Shown one piece after another: positions 13,769 to 14,203 of a DNA stretch of 14,203 nt. The stretch's first letter is position 1, and every line of letters begins with the position of its first letter. Under the pieces are notes generated by a model. It did no database searches. It saw only the letters and a program-made list of their open reading frames with translations, and was not told where the DNA came from. A program made the position numbers and the translations under genes. This stretch comes from an uncultured Actinoplanes sp. (GTDB lineage Bacteria; Actinomycetota; Actinomycetes; Mycobacteriales; Micromonosporaceae): NCBI RefSeq assembly GCF_934643405.1, contig NZ_CAKUCL010000182.1, forward strand, positions 1 to 14,203, written 5' to 3'.

Positions 13769-14131
13769 AAGCCCCGCGCGGCCACCCGGAGCCCCGCACG
13801 GCCACTCCGCGAGTCCCGCGCGGCCACCCAGAGCCTCGCGCGCCCCCCAGAGCCTCGCGCGCCCGCCCACGAGCCCGACGCGACCACCCAGCAAGCCCCG
13901 CGCGGCCGCCCAGAGCCTCGCGCGGCTACCCGGGCAAGTCCGGCGCAACTCACCCCGCGAGTCCGGCGCGGCGACCCACGAGCCCCGCGCCGCCACCCGG
14001 CGAGCCTGGCGCAACCACCCGGCGAGCCCGCGCGGCCACCCACGAGCCCTGCGCCGCCACCCGGCGAGGCTGGCCCAACCCCCCAGCGAGCCCCGCGCGG
14101 CTACCTAGCGAGCCCCGCGCGGTCACCTAGT
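13769..14131. repeat. Degenerate tandem array, period about 20-22 bp, some 17 copies
   Basis: The unit begins GAGCCCCGCGCGG and ends CCACCCAGC or a variant. About 17 copies run head to tail, from 20 to 24 bp long. The last two (14088-14109 and 14110-14131) are both 22 bp and nearly identical; central copies have drifted. Unit lengths are not multiples of three and indels shift frame, so the long frames open across it on both strands are products of composition, not evidence of a protein. Poorer unit-like sequence extends left to about 13744. There are no unique spacers, so it is not a CRISPR array. Confidence 0.8.
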
Positions 14132-14203
14132 GCCCTGACCAAGAACGTTCACGGTGTTGGATGACATGCCGTGTGGGCTGATGGCGGGGTTGCGGTGTGG
14201 CGG
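14132..14203. other. Right end of window, unassigned
   Basis: After the last repeat unit the composition drops in GC and becomes rich in TG. I see no start site, hairpin or recognisable coding motif in these 72 bases; a gene or element could begin here and continue beyond the window. Confidence 0.4.

Noticed and set aside
13291..14130. A 279-codon + strand frame running from the Nudix gene through the repeat array
   Set aside because: The first part is out of frame with the Nudix gene; the rest is repeat-derived Pro/Arg text with shifting period.
13769..14131. Tandem array as a CRISPR
   Set aside because: Units abut directly, vary in sequence and length, and have no unique spacers; no cas gene is near.

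Overview
This is a GC-rich chromosomal segment of an actinobacterium. The futalosine menaquinone genes, the cold-shock/XPB-helicase neighbourhood (compare cspB and the Rv0861c/Rv0862c pair of Mycobacterium tuberculosis), GTG starts and U-less GC hairpin terminators suggest Micromonosporaceae, perhaps Actinoplanes or a relative. The genus is inferred from style and gene order, not from a database search. All assignments rest on reading motifs by eye.

Layout. 1-1394: the 3' end of mqnB (futalosine hydrolase) and mqnD (1,4-dihydroxy-6-naphthoate synthase), both on the + strand. Three DnaA-box-like 9-mers sit at the mqnB stop codon. 1398-1429: a 12-bp-stem terminator between convergent genes. 1438-2716 (- strand): a small protein of unknown function, a HAD hydrolase and a cold-shock protein with a C-terminal extension, in that transcription order. 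2803-7064 (+ strand): an 809-aa helicase-associated protein with a WYL-like C-terminus, then an XPB-type 3'-5' DNA helicase. 7065-7769: a mostly non-coding stretch with a terminator, one probable 36-aa membrane peptide gene and an exact 17-bp repeat. 7770-12088 (- strand): a tightly overlapping three-gene operon of ATP-dependent DNA ligase, LigD-type polymerase/primase and a short UvrA (UvrA2 type, without a UvrB-binding domain). 12127-13585 (+ strand, divergent): Ku with a lysine/alanine-rich tail, then a Nudix hydrolase. 13586-14203: a terminator, a degenerate tandem array with a period near 20-22 bp, and an unassigned end.

How the genes fit together. From 2803 to 13585 the window is mostly genome maintenance. 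Ku binds DNA ends. The polymerase and ligase, which are domains of one LigD protein in many bacteria, are separate proteins here and would process and seal the ends. The UvrA2 is translationally linked to them and may be a damage sensor or DNA-bound ATPase in the same response. XPB and its partner form a second DNA-remodelling unit. The Nudix enzyme may clean nucleotide pools, but its substrate is unknown.

The items most worth a second look are the UvrA2-polymerase-ligase overlap opposite Ku, the helically phased DnaA-box cluster, the 9-bp tandem expansion inside MqnB, the small peptide gene with its repeated upstream element, and the tandem array at the right end.
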